Positions 15,937 to 25,043 of a DNA stretch of 64,000 nt are shown piece after piece (position 1 is the stretch's first letter; every line of letters begins with the position of its first letter). Under the pieces are notes generated by a model. That model was not told where the DNA came from and ran no database searches. It saw nothing but the letters and a program-made list of their open reading frames with translations. Location: NCBI GenBank assembly GCA_016874095.1, contig VGVH01000006.1, positions 62,001 through 126,000 of the forward strand, in the 5' to 3' direction. Origin of the DNA: Gammaproteobacteria bacterium (lineage in GTDB: Bacteria; Pseudomonadota; Gammaproteobacteria; Steroidobacterales; GCA-2729495). The translations under genes and the position numbers were made by a program.

Positions 15937-18420
15937 TCAGCCGCCGAGCCGCGCCAGCGTGGCACGGGCCTCGTCGAGACCCGGGTAATCGGCCTTCGCG
16001 CCCGATACCGCCAGCTTCAGCTCCTGCCTGGCGCCAGCCTCGTTCTTGTTGGCGACGTAGGCCATGCCGAGGTGGTAGCGCAGCAGCGGCACCTGCCCGG
16101 CGCCGGCGACGGCGCGCTCGAGGAACGGCACCGCACGGGCGATGTCGCCGTTGCGGTAGTACGCCCAGCCGACCGTGTCGAGCACGGCTGGGTTGGTCGT
16201 ATTCTTGAGTTTTTTCGCCAGCTCGAGCGCCTGGGCGTGGCTCCCCTTGTCCATGCGGTAATCGAGGAGCAGCGCAGCCAGGTTGTTCAGTGCGATTTCT
16301 ATCGCGGGGTTGGCCTCGAGCAGGTCCCGGTAATGGGCAATGGCCTCTTCGTAGCGCTTCGCCTGCTCGTACTCGGTGCCGAGCAGCAGACCGAGCTCGG
16401 CGCTGCCCGGATTCGCCGCCAGGCCGCGCCTGTAGGACGCGATGCGGGCCTCGGGATCGTCGCGGTCGAGGCCGGCCATTGCCGCCCAGACCATGCTGGC
16501 GTCGGGTTTGGCGCCAACGATTTCCTCGTAGATCTGCTTCGCCGCGACCCGGTCACCCTTCTGCGCGATGGTGCCGCCACGCAGGAACTTCGCCGACAGG
16601 TTTTCCGGATTCTGCTTCAGGAAGTCGTCGATGGCCGCGAGCGCGTCGTCGCGCCGCCCGGAACCCGACAGCGTGCCGGCCAGGCCGGCAAGCGCGCCGA
16701 TCAGCTCGGGATTCCTGTCGAGCGCCTTGCGGTAGGCTTCGGCGGCTTCAGGCAGCTTCTTCTGCGCCTGATAGAGGCGCGCCAGCTGGAACTGGCCGAA
16801 GCCCTTGTCGTTCTCGAGCGCGGCTACGCGCTTCGCCTCCGTCTCGGCTTCGCCCCAGGCCTGCTGGGCGCCGAGCAGCTCGACCAGCCGGCTCGCCGTC
16901 TCGATGTCGCCAGGCTCGACCTTCAGGCGCGCGCGCAATATGTCCTCGGCGGCCTGCAGATTCTTGTCGATCACCTCCAGCGTCGCCAGCTCCTGCGGCG
17001 CCTCGGTGTTCCTGGGATCGGCGGCGATCAGCCGCCGGTAGGCATCCTTGGCAAGCACCTTGTCGTTCATCAGCGTATGCGTGCGGGCGAGCATCAGTAT
17101 GGCACGGGAATTCTCGGGTTCCTTGCGCATGACGGCGCGCATATCGGCCACGGCGTCCTCGAACTTCTTGTCGATGACCAGCATGCCGGCGCGCAGCAGC
17201 AGCGCATCCGCGTTATCCGGCTCGTCGACGAGGATCGCGGCGATGAGCTGGCGACCGGCGTCAATTTCTCCCTTGTTGATGCGCAGCGCCGCGAGTCGCC
17301 CGCGGGCCGCGAGACCGGCCTTCGACTTCGGATCGCGCTTCGCCAGCTCTTCGTAGACAGCCAGCGCCGCGTCCGGCTTGCGGTTCACCTCGTAGAGCCG
17401 GCCGAGCGCACCGCGCAACTCGGACTGTTCGGGATTCTCCGCCACGAAAGCCTCGAGCGCCTTCTCCGCCGCTTCGGGGCTGCGCAGCTGCGCCAGGAAT
17501 TGCGTGAGGCCGAGCTGGGCGGTGACGTCGCCCGGCTCCAGCTCGACGACGCCGCGCATCACCTGCTCGGCTTCATCGAGGCGCCCCTGCGTCGCGTAGA
17601 AGCGCGCGAGCTGGTAGTAGTACTCCTGCTCCTTCGGGAAGTCGCGGATCAGGTCGCGGAATTCCTTTTCGATGTCGCCGAAGCGGTTCTGCTGGGCGAG
17701 GATCGCGATGCGCAGCTGGCGCAGTATCTTCCCCTTGTCCTTGTCCTTGTCCTTGTCCTTGTCCTTGTCGAGCCGGGCGAGTGCCGCGTCGAGGATCTTC
17801 AGGCCGCCGTCCGGATCGGTGACCGCCTCGGCCCCCGCGCGCAGCAGGATCGCTTCGGGCAGGTCCGGGTTCTTCGCCAGCGCGGCGTCGAGCTTCGTAA
17901 CGCCGCCGGCCATGTCCTTGTTCCGCAGCAGCAGGCGCGCCTGCAGGACCATGCCCTCCGGGTCCTCCGGCGCGAGCTCGGCCGCAGCCTTGGACTGTTC
18001 CTCGGCGAGGTCGAAAGCCTCGCCGAAGAAATACAGGCTGCCGAGCTTGACGCGCGCCGGCACCAGCTTCGGGTCGGCATCTACAGCCATCTGCAGCCGC
18101 CGGACCATGATGCGGAACTCTTCCTGTTTCTCCGCCACCAGGGCGAGCAGGTAATGGGCCTGCGCGTTGCGCGGCTCGATCTGCGCGGCGTTCTGTGCTT
18201 CGAGCTTTGCCTTCGTGTACTCGCCCTCGTCGAAGAACGACTGGGCGGCCTTCATGTACCCGGCTGCCCTCTCTTCCGGCGGCGAGCGGAAGTTGACAAG
18301 CATGAAGAGCGAAGCCGCCAGGATGACGGCGGAGCAGGTCGCCCAGAGGGCGCGGCGCCGTGCGCGAGCTCGGCGACGTGCTTTTCGCAGTTTGCGCGAT
18401 TGCGGTTCAGGAATGTTCAT
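15937..18420 (-). CDS. Exosortase-system TPR protein (PrsT-like), membrane-anchored
   Basis: An 827-residue TPR protein. The start is set at ATG 18420 (after AAAGAGAG), giving a short basic N-terminus (LRKARRRARARRRALW) and one membrane segment (ATCSAVILAASLFMLV). The remainder is a continuous series of 34-residue TPR units. Its first TPR region (PEERAAGYMKAAQSFFDEGEY..AKLEAQNAAQIEPRN) is closely similar to that of the lipoprotein at 21395-23806, so the two are paralogues. No lipobox is present here. Six Asp-Lys pairs (encoded at 17734-17769) interrupt the repeats. Large periplasmic TPR proteins of this class are standard in exosortase polysaccharide loci and are thought to scaffold the export machinery. 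An open frame of more than 1300 codons on the opposite strand is a shadow. Confidence 0.85.
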   Translation of the reverse strand: MNIPEPQSRKLRKARRRARARRRALWATCSAVILAASLFMLVNFRSPPEERAAGYMKAAQSFFDEGEYTKAKLEAQNAAQIEPRNAQAHYLLALVAEKQEEFRIMVRRLQMAVDADPKLVPARVKLGSLYFFGEAFDLAEEQSKAAAELAPEDPEGMVLQARLLLRNKDMAGGVTKLDAALAKNPDLPEAILLRAGAEAVTDPDGGLKILDAALARLDKDKDKDKDKDKGKILRQLRIAILAQQNRFGDIEKEFRDLIRDFPKEQEYYYQLARFYATQGRLDEAEQVMRGVVELEPGDVTAQLGLTQFLAQLRSPEAAEKALEAFVAENPEQSELRGALGRLYEVNRKPDAALAVYEELAKRDPKSKAGLAARGRLAALRINKGEIDAGRQLIAAILVDEPDNADALLLRAGMLVIDKKFEDAVADMRAVMRKEPENSRAILMLARTHTLMNDKVLAKDAYRRLIAADPRNTEAPQELATLEVIDKNLQAAEDILRARLKVEPGDIETASRLVELLGAQQAWGEAETEAKRVAALENDKGFGQFQLARLYQAQKKLPEAAEAYRKALDRNPELIGALAGLAGTLSGSGRRDDALAAIDDFLKQNPENLSAKFLRGGTIAQKGDRVAAKQIYEEIVGAKPDASMVWAAMAGLDRDDPEARIASYRRGLAANPGSAELGLLLGTEYEQAKRYEEAIAHYRDLLEANPAIEIALNNLAALLLDYRMDKGSHAQALELAKKLKNTTNPAVLDTVGWAYYRNGDIARAVPFLERAVAGAGQVPLLRYHLGMAYVANKNEAGARQELKLAVSGAKADYPGLDEARATLARLGG
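17734..17769 (-). repeat. Hexanucleotide microsatellite, 6 perfect copies, in the TPR gene
   Basis: Six exact copies of CTTGTC (plus strand) encode six Asp-Lys pairs in a linker between TPR units. Copy-number change would stay in frame. The surrounding codons vary normally, so the run is a real microsatellite rather than a codon-bias effect. Confidence 0.95.
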
Positions 18421-18467
18421 CGTCTGCTCTCTTTCCCGGTGCAGCGGTGGGCCGCAACGAATGGTCT

Positions 18468-19571
18468 TCAGTGCCGCGCCAGGCGCCGACGCAGGCTGTC
18501 TACGCAGCGGCCGGCGGTCCGGCCGTCCCAGAGGTCGGGCCGCCGTCCGCACGGCCAGTCGCCTGCCACGGCCTTGCGGATATTCTCCAGCAAAGCCGCG
18601 GGCGGAACCAGCCGGTTGGTCCCCTCCGTCACGGTGACGGGCCGCTCGGTGTTCGGCCGCACCGTCAGGCAGGGGATATTCAGGTAGGTCGTTTCTTCCT
18701 GCAGGCCGCCCGAATCGGTGATGGCGAGCGCGGCATGGGTCACCACGCTCATGAACTGCACATAGCCGAGCGGCTCGATCAGGCGGATGCCCGGGGTGCG
18801 CTCCAGCACCTCGTGCAGGCCGAACTCGCGCAACTGCTTGCGCGTCCGCGGGTGCACCGGGAAGACCAGCGCCATGTTCTGCGCCGCGACCCTCAGTTGT
18901 TCGACGATGCCCTGCAGCGTGGCCGGATCGTCGACGTTGGACGGCCGGTGCAGCGTGACGACGGCGTAGCGCTGCCCTGCCAGCCCGAGAGCGGCATGGG
19001 TAGCGTCGGCGACGATCCGCTCGCGCAGCAGCTCGAAGGAGTCGAGCATGATGTTGCCGACGCGCTCGATGCGGCTGTCAGCAACGCCTTCGCGGCGCAG
19101 GTTCTCGTCGCCGTCGGGCGACGGGGTCCACAGCAGGTCGGCGAGCGCATCGGTGACCAGGCGGTTCACCTCCTCCGGCATCGTGCGGTCACCGCTGCGC
19201 AGGCCCGCCTCGAGGTGCGCGACGGGGATCAGCAGCTTCGCGCAGACCAGCGAGACCGCAGCGGTGGAATTGACGTCGCCGACGACGATGGTCCAGTCGG
19301 GGCGCTCGGCGAGGCAGATCTTCTCGTAGCCCATCATCACGCGGCCCGTCTGTTCCGCGTGGGAGCCGCTGCCGACACCCAGGTGATGATGGGCCTCGGG
19401 CAGGCGCAGGTCGCTGAAGAACGCATCCGACATGTTGGCGTCGTAGTGCTGGCCGGTGTGCACCAGCCGCGGGGCGAAGCCGCCGTCCGCGACGAGCGCA
19501 TGCCACAGCGGCGCGACCTTCATGAAATTCGGTCGCGCTGCCGCGATCAGATGCAGCAGCGGCCGCTTCAC
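18468..19571 (-). CDS. wecB: UDP-N-acetylglucosamine 2-epimerase (non-hydrolysing)
   Basis: A 367-residue cytoplasmic epimerase converting UDP-GlcNAc to UDP-ManNAc. The start is GTG 19571, overlapping the stop of the exosortase gene by 4 bp (GTGA). The longer open frame upstream lies over the exosortase and is a shadow. Family motifs: IAAARPNFMKVAPLWHAL, LVHTGQHYDANMSDAFF, VVGDVNSTAAVSLVCAKL, VAHLEAGLRSGDRTMPEEVNR, VVTLHRPSNVDDPATL, AITDSGGLQEETTYLNIPCLTVRPNTERPVT. The product feeds ManNAc or ManNAcA into the polymer. WecB-type epimerases are a frequent companion of exosortase genes. Confidence 0.93.
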   Translation of the reverse strand: MKRPLLHLIAAARPNFMKVAPLWHALVADGGFAPRLVHTGQHYDANMSDAFFSDLRLPEAHHHLGVGSGSHAEQTGRVMMGYEKICLAERPDWTIVVGDVNSTAAVSLVCAKLLIPVAHLEAGLRSGDRTMPEEVNRLVTDALADLLWTPSPDGDENLRREGVADSRIERVGNIMLDSFELLRERIVADATHAALGLAGQRYAVVTLHRPSNVDDPATLQGIVEQLRVAAQNMALVFPVHPRTRKQLREFGLHEVLERTPGIRLIEPLGYVQFMSVVTHAALAITDSGGLQEETTYLNIPCLTVRPNTERPVTVTEGTNRLVPPAALLENIRKAVAGDWPCGRRPDLWDGRTAGRCVDSLRRRLARH

Positions 19572-21184
19572 CGGCGTGCGTCCGTCAGCCGCATCACGGC
19601 GTCCTGCTGCGGCAGGAAGTAGTTCAGCTTCGGATCGATCTCGCGGGCGAAGCGCTGCAGCCGCTCGTCGGCCTGTTCGAGACCGGCTTCGCCCGGCTCC
19701 ACGGAGGTCACCAGCCGGACCAGCGCGCCGTCCGTGCGGTTGCGGGTTATCGAGTCCCAGAAGATGTACCACTTCACGGCGTACTCGTTGGTGAGGAGCC
19801 GGCCGCGCTGCACGAACCAGTAGTACACCAGCTGGCGTTGCTCCTGCAGGCGGATGAGCGTGCGATTGACCGGCACGGACGCGCCGTCGGCGCGGACACC
19901 GTCCAGCATGACGCTGTCGAGGTTCAGGATCTCCCAGCCGCCGCCGGGCAGGCAGGTGCGGGGCGAATGGACCGAGCGGCCGCCCCGCTGCGAACCGTAG
20001 TAGGCGATCCACAGCGACACCGGCGCGCGTTCCTCCGCGCTTTGGAAATTGGCCATGATCGCCGCGTCGGTCTTCAGCGTCTTCAGCTGCTCCGGGTCGA
20101 CAGCGGACTCGAAGCCGCGCCAGCCGCCGACGAGCAGCGGGAAGGCGGCGAGCCGCGGCACGTCCGGCACGAGTTCGTCACGGCCCTGGATCGTCATCGT
20201 CGAGAGCGCGCCCGCCAGGACCAGGACGGCGGAGACGGCCAGCGTACGGTTCACCGGGCGGCGCGCGAACGCCGCCATCATTTCGGCGAGCGGCGGCGTG
20301 TCCATGCGCAGCGACCGCAGGAACGGCTTGCCCGCCACGCGGCAGATCAGGTACATCTCGACGAACAGGATCGCCACGCAGAGCATGAAAACGACCCAGC
20401 CCTCGAAGAAGTGGGTGAATCCCTCGGCCATCTCGATGCCGAAGGCGTTGACGAGAATGCCGATGACACCGATGCGCAGGCTGTTCATGAAGACCGTGAG
20501 CGGCACGGAAGTCAGGAACACCAGCACGCGCTGCCAGTTCTTCGCCTCGAAGATGGCGGCGCACATGAAGCCGAAGCTCATCAGCGGGAAGAGGTAGCGC
20601 AGGCCGCTGCAGGCCTCGGCCACCGCGAGGCGATAGGGGCCCAGGTCGATGACGTTGCCCTCGAGGTAGACGGGCAGGCCGGCCAGGCGGATCACGGCCA
20701 CGCCCAGCTGCGAGGAGATCAGCTGCAGCTGGGCGGTGAGCTGCACCTCGAGGAAATCCGGCATCGGCACCATGAAGGCGAGGTACAGCAGCGCGGGCCA
20801 GATGGTCAGCGTCGCGCGCATGCCGATCGCGGCCAGCACGGCGCCCCACACGACGACGATCGTGGCGTACTGGCTGATGGTGACGACCGCGCTCAGGTTG
20901 CCGAGAAGGAGCAGCACCAGCCCGAAGACGATCACGGCGACGCCGGCCCAGGACGTGGTCCACGGCGCCGCCGCCAGTTCGCGGGCGCGCGTGGCCAACA
21001 GGAACAGGGCGATCGGCGGGATCAGCCAGCAGTGGTTGTATTCGTCGCGCGCCCAGTCATCGTTGGCCATCCAGGCGATGGCGTCCCAGGCCGCGGCGAT
21101 GACGACCGCCGTGATCGCGAGGACCAGCAGGGGGGCCGAGCGCCAGGGAGCTCCCGCGGAATTCGCTGCTGCGGTGGAGGACAT
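19568..21184 (-). CDS. xrtD: Exosortase XrtD-type fused to EpsI (DUF3485) domain
   Basis: A 538-residue inner-membrane transpeptidase/protease. Residues 15-300 contain about eight membrane helices with the three catalytic parts of exosortases: Cys192 in AEACSGLRYLFPLMSFG, Arg237 in FMNSLRIGVIGI and His258 in EGFTHFFEGWVVF. From about 315 a periplasmic EpsI-like domain follows (FPLLVGGWRGFES, VSLWIAYYGSQRGGRSVHSPRTCLPGGGWEI, YYWFVQRGRLLTNEYAVKWYIFWD). The fusion and motif details fit XrtD, the enzyme type linked to VPLPA-CTERM tails; three such proteins are encoded in this window. It lies between a TPR lipoprotein gene and wecB, to which it is overlap-coupled. Confidence 0.9.
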   Translation of the reverse strand: MSSTAAANSAGAPWRSAPLLVLAITAVVIAAAWDAIAWMANDDWARDEYNHCWLIPPIALFLLATRARELAAAPWTTSWAGVAVIVFGLVLLLLGNLSAVVTISQYATIVVVWGAVLAAIGMRATLTIWPALLYLAFMVPMPDFLEVQLTAQLQLISSQLGVAVIRLAGLPVYLEGNVIDLGPYRLAVAEACSGLRYLFPLMSFGFMCAAIFEAKNWQRVLVFLTSVPLTVFMNSLRIGVIGILVNAFGIEMAEGFTHFFEGWVVFMLCVAILFVEMYLICRVAGKPFLRSLRMDTPPLAEMMAAFARRPVNRTLAVSAVLVLAGALSTMTIQGRDELVPDVPRLAAFPLLVGGWRGFESAVDPEQLKTLKTDAAIMANFQSAEERAPVSLWIAYYGSQRGGRSVHSPRTCLPGGGWEILNLDSVMLDGVRADGASVPVNRTLIRLQEQRQLVYYWFVQRGRLLTNEYAVKWYIFWDSITRNRTDGALVRLVTSVEPGEAGLEQADERLQRFAREIDPKLNYFLPQQDAVMRLTDARR

Positions 21185-21394
21185 CGGTTCCGTCGCGTTG
21201 TTGTCGTTGTCTGAGCGGTGCGGGACACGGCTGGCGCAGGGCTCCAGCCCTGCGCGGCCAGTGGCCGCACCGCCTGCAGCGATTATCCGAAATCCGCCGG
21301 ACCGTTCGTCCGACCGGATTCACAGTACCGTCACAAAGATTAAGCCGGACTTACTTGTTGCGCCGCGCCGTCGCCTCCGCGATTTGACAGATTC
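21185..21394 (-). other. Intergenic region between the TPR lipoprotein and xrtD genes
   Basis: No gene is seen. A nearly perfect 22-bp palindrome GCGCAGGGCT-CC-AGCCCTGCGC lies at about 21235-21256, with a second small inverted repeat (CGGCCAGTGGCCG) beside it. There is no T run, so this is not a standard terminator; it could slow RNase decay or bind a protein. Confidence 0.45.
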
Positions 21395-23806
21395 TCAGCC
21401 CTGGCCGGCATTTGCCGCCGGCGCGGTGCCGAGCGCGCTCAAGGTCTTCTTCGCGTCCTCGACCCAGGGCGCGCGCGGATTGGCATCCTTCAGCGCCTTC
21501 TCCAGTTCCTGCCGGGCTCCCACGGTGTTTTCCGTCGCGAGGTAGGCCTTGGCGAGGTGGTAGCGCGCCTCCGTCTCGTTGCGGCCGTAGGCGACGGCAA
21601 GCTCCAGGAAACGGATCGCCGAATCGTAGTCCTTGTTGCGGTAGTGGGCCCAGCCGAGCGTGTCGAGGAACGTCGGCTGGCGACTCTCGGCGAAGGGCCG
21701 CGCGAGCTCGAGCGCGCGCTTGTGGCTCGCGGCGTCCTGGCGGTAATCGAGCAGCAGCGCGGCCAGGTTGTTGGCGACCTGTGGGCGGTTCTCGTCGGCG
21801 GCAATGACCTTCTCGTAGACGGCGATCGCGTCATCGACGCGACCGGCGGCCTGGTGCTCGCCGGCGAGGAGCAGCGCAACCGGCGCGGCCGCGGGAATGG
21901 CTTCCAAACCACGCTTCAGCGCGTCGATGCGTGCCGCGGGATCCTCCGGGTAACTGCTGGCGAGGATGATATACGCCTGGGCGTACCGCGGCTGCTGGTC
22001 GATCGCCAGGTTGAGCGCAGCGCGCGCCTCCTCCGGCTTGCCGATGCCCAGGTAGGCGCCGCCAAGCAACACTCTCGCGATGATGTGATCGGGGTGCTCT
22101 TCGAGATGGGTCTGCAGATACTGCGCTGCCTCCGCACCGCGCCCTGCGACCTGCAAAGTGCGCGTAGCACCCTCGAGCGCGATAAAGGAGTCCGACTTGG
22201 CGGCGAGCGACTTGCGGTAGGCCTCGCTGGCCGGCACGAATTTCTGCTGTGCCTCCAGCACGCGACCAAGCTCGCGCTGGCCGATGCCCTCGCTGTCGCC
22301 GAGTGCCGCAAGCGCGCGAGCATGCTTCTCCGCGGCTTCCAGGTCTTTCTTCGCCAGCGCATAGCCCACGAGCGCTTCGAGCGTCTTCGGGCTCTGCGGG
22401 TCGCGCGCCAGTGCCGCGTCCAGCATCTTGCCGGCCTCATCCAGCTGCCCGGTCTCGGCGAGCAGCCGCGCCAGCGAGGTCAGGGCCTCGACGTTGCCCG
22501 CATCGGCGAGCAGGATCCGCCGGTAGGCGTCCTCGGCCAGCAGCCGGTTGCCGGTCGCCTGGTGGGCATCCGCCATCATCAGCAGGGCGGTAACGTTGTC
22601 CGGGGAACGACGCAGCACGCCACGCAGGTCCGCAATGGCTTCGCCATGACGGCCGAATGCGCTGTGGATGTCGGCGCGCGTCAGCAGCGCGTCCTCGAGA
22701 TCGGGCTGGTCCTCGAGGATGGCATCGAGCTGCTCCTCGGCGGCCGCGAGATCGCCCTTCTGCAACAGCAACGCGGCGATGCGACTGCGGGCGCTGAGCC
22801 CTTCCGCGGTCTTCCTGTCGAGCCTGACCACGACCTCGTACACCTTGATCGCATCGTCGGCGCGGCCCGTGCCCTCGAGGAAATTGCCGAGGTATGTCTG
22901 GATCTGCTGGTTGTCGGGATCCTCGGCGATGAAGCCGCGCAGCGTCTTCTCCGCCTCCTCCGGCTTGCGCAGGTACTTCGACTGGTACTGCGCGAGGCTG
23001 ACCTTGCGCTCGATGCTGTCGGGTGCGCGGGCCACGGCGTCACGCAGCACGGCCATGGCGTCGTCGTATCGCTCCTGGGCGGTGAGCAGCAATGCCAGGT
23101 TGTTGGAATACTCGGCGCCGCCGAATTCCTCGAGCATGACACGCAGCTCGCGCTCGACCTCGTCGTTGCGGCCCAGGCGGTTCAGGAGATCGATGCGCAG
23201 CTTGCGCAGGGCCTCGGCTTTGGGTGGCCCGACGCGGGCGATGGACGCCTCGAGATCGGCGAGAGCCTTGAGCGGGTCCTGCAGCGACAGCGCGACGGCG
23301 CGCAGGGCGGCTGCGCTCTGCTCGCCCGGATCGAGCTCGATGGCCCGGTCGAGGCTCGCCAGCGACGCGGGCAGGTCGTTTTTCTGCAGGGCGAGGCGGG
23401 CTTTCAGCACGTGGACGGCCGGGTCGTCCGGCGCCATCGCCATCGCTTCCTCGGCGAGCAACGCGGCGCCCTCGTAGTCCTGGGCGTAGACCAGCAGGGT
23501 CCCGAGCTTGACCCTGGCAGGCGCATTCTTGCGGTCTTCCTCGACGACCACTGCCAGTTGCGAGAGCAACTCGCCGGTGTCGTTCTTCTGTTCGGCGATC
23601 AGGACAAGCAGGTAGCGGGCGACCGTGTTCTTCGGCTCGATCTGCACGGCATTGCGCGCCTCGACGCGGGCTTCCTCGAGCTTGCCTGCAGCGAAGAGTT
23701 CCTGCGCCCTGGCCGTGTAGGCGGCTGCGCGTTCCTCGGGAGTCGCGCAACCGGCGACGATGAAACAGCAGATGGCGACGAAAAGCGTACGTGCGAGGCT
23801 GTGCAT
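21395..23806 (-). CDS. Exosortase-system TPR lipoprotein (PrsT family)
   Basis: An 803-residue lipoprotein made of TPR repeats. The start at ATG 23806 gives a lipoprotein signal: LARTLFVAICCFIVAGC with lipobox IVAG|C, then ATPEERAAAYTARAQELFAAGKLEEARVEARN. The open frame further upstream has no protein character and no ribosome-binding site. About twenty TPR units follow, ending AADAN-like with PAANAGQG. It matches the PEP-CTERM system TPR-repeat lipoprotein family in length and start and is paralogous to the protein at 15937-18420. It would face the periplasm and act as a scaffold in polymer synthesis, export or substrate handover to XrtD. It is the first gene of the lipoprotein-xrtD-wecB-TPR block. 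Confidence 0.9.
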   Translation of the reverse strand: MHSLARTLFVAICCFIVAGCATPEERAAAYTARAQELFAAGKLEEARVEARNAVQIEPKNTVARYLLVLIAEQKNDTGELLSQLAVVVEEDRKNAPARVKLGTLLVYAQDYEGAALLAEEAMAMAPDDPAVHVLKARLALQKNDLPASLASLDRAIELDPGEQSAAALRAVALSLQDPLKALADLEASIARVGPPKAEALRKLRIDLLNRLGRNDEVERELRVMLEEFGGAEYSNNLALLLTAQERYDDAMAVLRDAVARAPDSIERKVSLAQYQSKYLRKPEEAEKTLRGFIAEDPDNQQIQTYLGNFLEGTGRADDAIKVYEVVVRLDRKTAEGLSARSRIAALLLQKGDLAAAEEQLDAILEDQPDLEDALLTRADIHSAFGRHGEAIADLRGVLRRSPDNVTALLMMADAHQATGNRLLAEDAYRRILLADAGNVEALTSLARLLAETGQLDEAGKMLDAALARDPQSPKTLEALVGYALAKKDLEAAEKHARALAALGDSEGIGQRELGRVLEAQQKFVPASEAYRKSLAAKSDSFIALEGATRTLQVAGRGAEAAQYLQTHLEEHPDHIIARVLLGGAYLGIGKPEEARAALNLAIDQQPRYAQAYIILASSYPEDPAARIDALKRGLEAIPAAAPVALLLAGEHQAAGRVDDAIAVYEKVIAADENRPQVANNLAALLLDYRQDAASHKRALELARPFAESRQPTFLDTLGWAHYRNKDYDSAIRFLELAVAYGRNETEARYHLAKAYLATENTVGARQELEKALKDANPRAPWVEDAKKTLSALGTAPAANAGQG

Positions 23807-23837
23807 GATGCCATCGGTTCTCTGGAGGGACGCCGTA

Positions 23838-25001
23838 TTATGCATGGGCGCCCGGCCCTTGGCAGGAACGGAATACCATTTCATAGGCCTCCGCCACGGC
23901 GTCCGGCGCGACCCGGGCAGCCAGCTGGCGCGTGTCCCCGTCGGCTCGGCCACCACCCGACAGAAGATCGCCCAGCGCGGACGCCAGCGCGGCCGGGTCG
24001 GCGGGGGGCACGATCCGCCCCCGGCCGCTCAGCCGCACCGGCTGGCGCACCCCGGGCAGGTCGGTGGAGACGACCGGCACGCCGGCCAGCAGCGACTCGA
24101 CCTGCACCATGCCAAAGGACTCGGTGCTGTTGACGCTCGGCAGAACCGTCACGTCGCAGGCGCGGTAGAGCGCGGCGAGTTCGCCCGCACCCAGGTTGCC
24201 CAGGAAGCGCCAGCGATCGCCCAGGGCAGACACCAGCGGTATCACCCGCCGCGCGCAGGCTTCCTCGCCGAACACGCGCTCGTGCTCCCCGGCAAAGAGT
24301 ACCCGCGCCCGCGGCACCCGCTCGATGACGGCGGGCAGCGCCGCTGCCAGGTGCTCGACGCCCTTCTCGGTCGCGAGCCGGGCCACCATGCCGATGACCC
24401 GGTCGCCCTCGACGAGCCCGGCCCGGGCGCGAAGCGCGGCTACGTCCGCGGCGGTGGGTTCAGCCATCTCGACTGGCGGCAGGATCTCGTGGACCTTGCC
24501 GAGATGGCGGCGGAGGAATGGCGAGTGCTCCGCATAGTCGCGGGTGTTCGTGACGATGGCGGGCACCAGTCCCGCGGCGAGGCGGTTCGCGGCATTCGAC
24601 ACCAGGTTGGCCAGCGCGTGCATGGCGCCACCGGGCAGGCGCAGGTCACAGTGATAGGTCATGACCGCCGGCTTGCGCGCGAGCCGCGCGACCAGCGCGA
24701 GCCAGGCGGCGTCGAACTGCGGGACGTGCAGGTTGACGACGTCGGCTCGACGTATCAACGGCCAGGCGCGGCTGAGCATGCCCGGCATGAGCACGCCCTT
24801 GCTCACGCGCAGCGCGACATCGAGGCGCAGGATGCGCACGCCGTCACGCACTTCCGCGGCCGGCAGCTCCGGCAGGTAGCGCGAGGTCAACACGGTGACT
24901 TCGTGGCCACGGCGGGCCAGTGCGCGGGCGAGGCGCTCGGCGTAGACGGTGAGCCCGGAGTAATGCGGGCGGTAGTAAGTGAGGGCGATTAAGATGTTCA
25001 T
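23838..25001 (-). CDS. Glycosyltransferase family 4
   Basis: A 387-residue GT-B enzyme starting MNILIALTYYRPHYSGLTVYAERLARALARRGHEVTVLT. The C-terminal domain shows IGMVARLATEKGVEHLAAALP, VLFAGEHE, FLGNLGAGELAALYRACDVTVLPSVNSTESFGMVQVESLLAGVPVVSTDLPG, i.e. the GT4 E-x7-E region. ATG 25001 is chosen because the frame upstream crosses the promoter region of the divergent gene and has no family similarity. Predicted to add a hexose to the lipid-linked repeat unit; donor and acceptor unknown. Its downstream neighbour is the TPR lipoprotein gene, 31 bp away. Confidence 0.88.
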   Translation of the reverse strand: MNILIALTYYRPHYSGLTVYAERLARALARRGHEVTVLTSRYLPELPAAEVRDGVRILRLDVALRVSKGVLMPGMLSRAWPLIRRADVVNLHVPQFDAAWLALVARLARKPAVMTYHCDLRLPGGAMHALANLVSNAANRLAAGLVPAIVTNTRDYAEHSPFLRRHLGKVHEILPPVEMAEPTAADVAALRARAGLVEGDRVIGMVARLATEKGVEHLAAALPAVIERVPRARVLFAGEHERVFGEEACARRVIPLVSALGDRWRFLGNLGAGELAALYRACDVTVLPSVNSTESFGMVQVESLLAGVPVVSTDLPGVRQPVRLSGRGRIVPPADPAALASALGDLLSGGGRADGDTRQLAARVAPDAVAEAYEMVFRSCQGPGAHA

Positions 25002-25043
25002 CGCATCGCGCCGGGGCGCCGCGCGAGTATAGGACGAAACCGG

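Noticed and set aside
14755-18687. Very long open frame of about 1310 codons on the plus strand
   Set aside because: It is antisense to the CoA-transferase and TPR genes, has no domain character, and arises from the high GC content; the minus-strand genes have clear family motifs.
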